Of a stretch of 21,136 nucleotides of DNA, positions 20,005 through 21,136 are shown piece after piece. Under the pieces are notes generated by a model that worked only from the letters and a program-made list of their open reading frames with translations, did no database searches and was not told the origin of the DNA. The position numbers and the translations under genes were made by a program. This DNA is from Clostridia bacterium (GTDB lineage Bacteria > Bacillota_A > Clostridia > Oscillospirales > UBA929). The stretch is taken from NCBI GenBank assembly GCA_026001245.1, contig BNZR01000022.1:1-21136 (forward strand), in the 5' to 3' direction. How positions within the stretch are numbered: the first letter of the stretch is position 1; every line of letters starts with the position of its first letter.

Positions 20005-20496
20005 ATGAAAAGCAAGAACGGCAACGTCCACGCGACACAGGTCAAAAGGTTCATCGCAATGGCAATCGTCTTCGCAATGTGTTTTTCCCTAGTAGGAATC
20101 GCCTCGGCGGCAACGGCAGAACCAACCCCCGAATCCAGCGCGACACTAACCGACAGCAATCCAGCAATCAGCCCGATGAGCATAAACACCGCCAACACAA
20201 TAACCATAAAGGGCGGCGGGAGCAAAAAGTTCGAATTTAACATGAGTGCCGGACTGTTTGGGCTAGGGACACCGCACAACGCTTTCGATGTGCTGATAAC
20301 AAATGTTTCTAGCGGCTCGAAATACACACTGTCTATTACCTATGATGGAGTGGAGTTGCACAACGCGCAGTACACTGGTAATACTGGTCGGCAGGTGTGG
20401 AATTGTTCAAAAGGCCAGAAATGGATAGTCCTGATTGTAAACGACCGCTCGCAAGACATGAGTTGCACCGTTGACATCAAAAGCTATATTAAGTGA
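20005..20496 (+). CDS. Small secreted protein of unknown function
   Basis: 163 aa from ATG 20005, preceded by GAGGAGAG. The signal peptide has a basic start (MKSKNGNVHATQVKRF) and a hydrophobic core (IAMAIVFAMCFSLVGIASA), with cleavage likely after ASA (about residue 33). The mature protein starts with a Pro/Thr/Ser-rich stretch, then a region of alternating strands (TITIKGGGSKKFEFNMS, YTLSITYDGVELHNAQY, WIVLIVNDRSQDMSCTVDIK) that suggests a small beta-sandwich. No family recognised. It is followed after 13 nt by the lipoprotein gene, so both probably share the promoter at 19918. Confidence 0.8.
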   Translation: MKSKNGNVHATQVKRFIAMAIVFAMCFSLVGIASAATAEPTPESSATLTDSNPAISPMSINTANTITIKGGGSKKFEFNMSAGLFGLGTPHNAFDVLITNVSSGSKYTLSITYDGVELHNAQYTGNTGRQVWNCSKGQKWIVLIVNDRSQDMSCTVDIKSYIK

Positions 20497-20509
20497 GGAG
20501 AGAGACACC

Positions 20510-21136
20510 ATGAAAAGTAAAATCATACCTCTGCTGTTGGTAACGGCAATAGTAGCGTCAATCCTATCCGCATGCTCCCCCGGATTGATAGCCATGACGA
20601 AAAGCAATTCGCTGGACAGCGTAAAACAGACCTTAGATCAAGAACCGTCCGTAACGCCCGTATACGCCCCGACAAGCGCCGACAGTGGCGCAGAGGTTGT
20701 AACGCCCGAGCCGGGTGAGCTACTAGACCTGAAACAGCTTGTGTATCCGACCGCTGCGCCCGCACTAACCTCCGACAAGTATGATGTCACGTACTATTAT
20801 CTATCAAACTTTGCCACCCCTAATTTCGACCACAAAAAGAACGTGTATATAAAAACAGGCTATTTGATAGACTTGAAGCAACGCGACGGCAAATCCGAAG
20901 AGGTGAAATATTCCGGCTTCAGCATTCGGCGCGATAACGGTTGGAGCAGTCCAACGGTCCAGACCACCAGCATTGACAAAGCGACTACGGTGGACTTCAA
21001 AGACAAGCAACTTGTTTGGGCGACCTATCGCGAGTATCCGTACACGGAGAACGAGAAGCAGGAACAAAAGGAACAGCCAACGACCCAGTCCAGCACCACC
21101 TCTCTTGCGGAATTGTTCACCATCTACTACGCCTAT
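20510..21136 (+). CDS. Putative lipoprotein, partial (3' end off the right edge)
   Basis: Starts at ATG 20510 with GAGGAGAG about 10 nt upstream and stays open for 209 codons to the window edge. The N-terminus MKSKIIPLLLVTAIVASILS is followed by a lipobox LSAC, so Cys22 or so would be lipidated. A linker rich in Pro, Thr and Ser follows, then a soluble region (YYYLSNFATPNFDHKKNVYI, SGFSIRRDNGWSSP). The last residues are Gln/Thr/Ser-rich. No family recognised; it is probably an outer-face lipoprotein made together with the preceding secreted protein. Confidence 0.78.
   Translation, partial: MKSKIIPLLLVTAIVASILSACSPGLIAMTKSNSLDSVKQTLDQEPSVTPVYAPTSADSGAEVVTPEPGELLDLKQLVYPTAAPALTSDKYDVTYYYLSNFATPNFDHKKNVYIKTGYLIDLKQRDGKSEEVKYSGFSIRRDNGWSSPTVQTTSIDKATTVDFKDKQLVWATYREYPYTENEKQEQKEQPTTQSSTTSLAELFTIYYAY

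Noticed and set aside
19905..20327. 140-aa minus-strand ORF with hydrophobic stretches
   Set aside because: It is antisense to the secreted-protein gene; the hydrophobic parts mirror its signal peptide and beta-rich segments.
1..21136. tRNA or rRNA genes, integrase and attachment sites
   Set aside because: None recognised by eye on either strand. A tRNA scan and a search for direct repeats beyond the window would be needed to place the element ends.

Overview
The window is most of an integrative and conjugative element (ICE) of the Tn1549/CTn type, from a Gram-positive anaerobe, most likely a clostridial Firmicute. This rests on AGGAGG-type ribosome binding sites, ATG/TTG starts, roughly even base composition, and a diagnostic gene set: PcfB/DUF3801, VirD4, Maff2, a VirB6-like protein, PrgI, VirB4, a CD1108-like protein, DUF4315, DUF4366, TopB, an ArdC-type protein, a transposon-transfer assisting protein, MobC and a relaxase. 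No integrase, excisionase or attachment site is visible, so the ends of the element are outside the window or cannot be recognised. The species cannot be named.

Layout, left to right. (1) Positions 1-3395, minus strand: two tandem paralogous secreted leucine-rich-repeat proteins. The left one runs off the edge. The right one has an 11-G tract just inside its start, and a good promoter lies upstream. (2) 3396-3824, no gene: the LRR promoter, a weak terminator-like hairpin, a 15-bp palindrome, and one copy of a structured leader repeat. (3) 3825-5455, plus strand: mobC and the relaxase, ending at a strong hairpin. (4) 5507-19627, minus strand: one long transfer operon read right to left. It starts with a 91-aa unknown protein and a DUF6017-type protein. 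The coupling and type IV secretion genes follow (pcfB, virD4, Maff2, virB6-like, prgI, virB4, CD1108-like, DUF4315, DUF4366), then topB. The operon ends with a small overlapping ORF, a large multidomain antirestriction protein and a 69-aa transfer-assisting protein. A second copy of the leader repeat, in inverted orientation, sits just after topB. (5) 19628-20004, no gene: a minus-strand terminator/attenuator, a plus-strand terminator, and a plus-strand promoter. (6) 20005-21136, plus strand: a small secreted protein and a lipoprotein that runs off the right edge.

Working model: relaxase and MobC nick and carry the DNA, TopB and the antirestriction protein process and protect it, PcfB/VirD4 couple it to the VirB4-powered membrane channel, and the LRR proteins are surface or secreted cargo. 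The observations most worth following up are: the inverted pair of structured leader repeats flanking the mobilisation plus antirestriction block (possible inversion switch, duplicated oriT or regulatory leader); the two 11-G tracts, one of them a clean translational on/off switch for an LRR protein; and the terminator hairpins punctuating the transfer operon.
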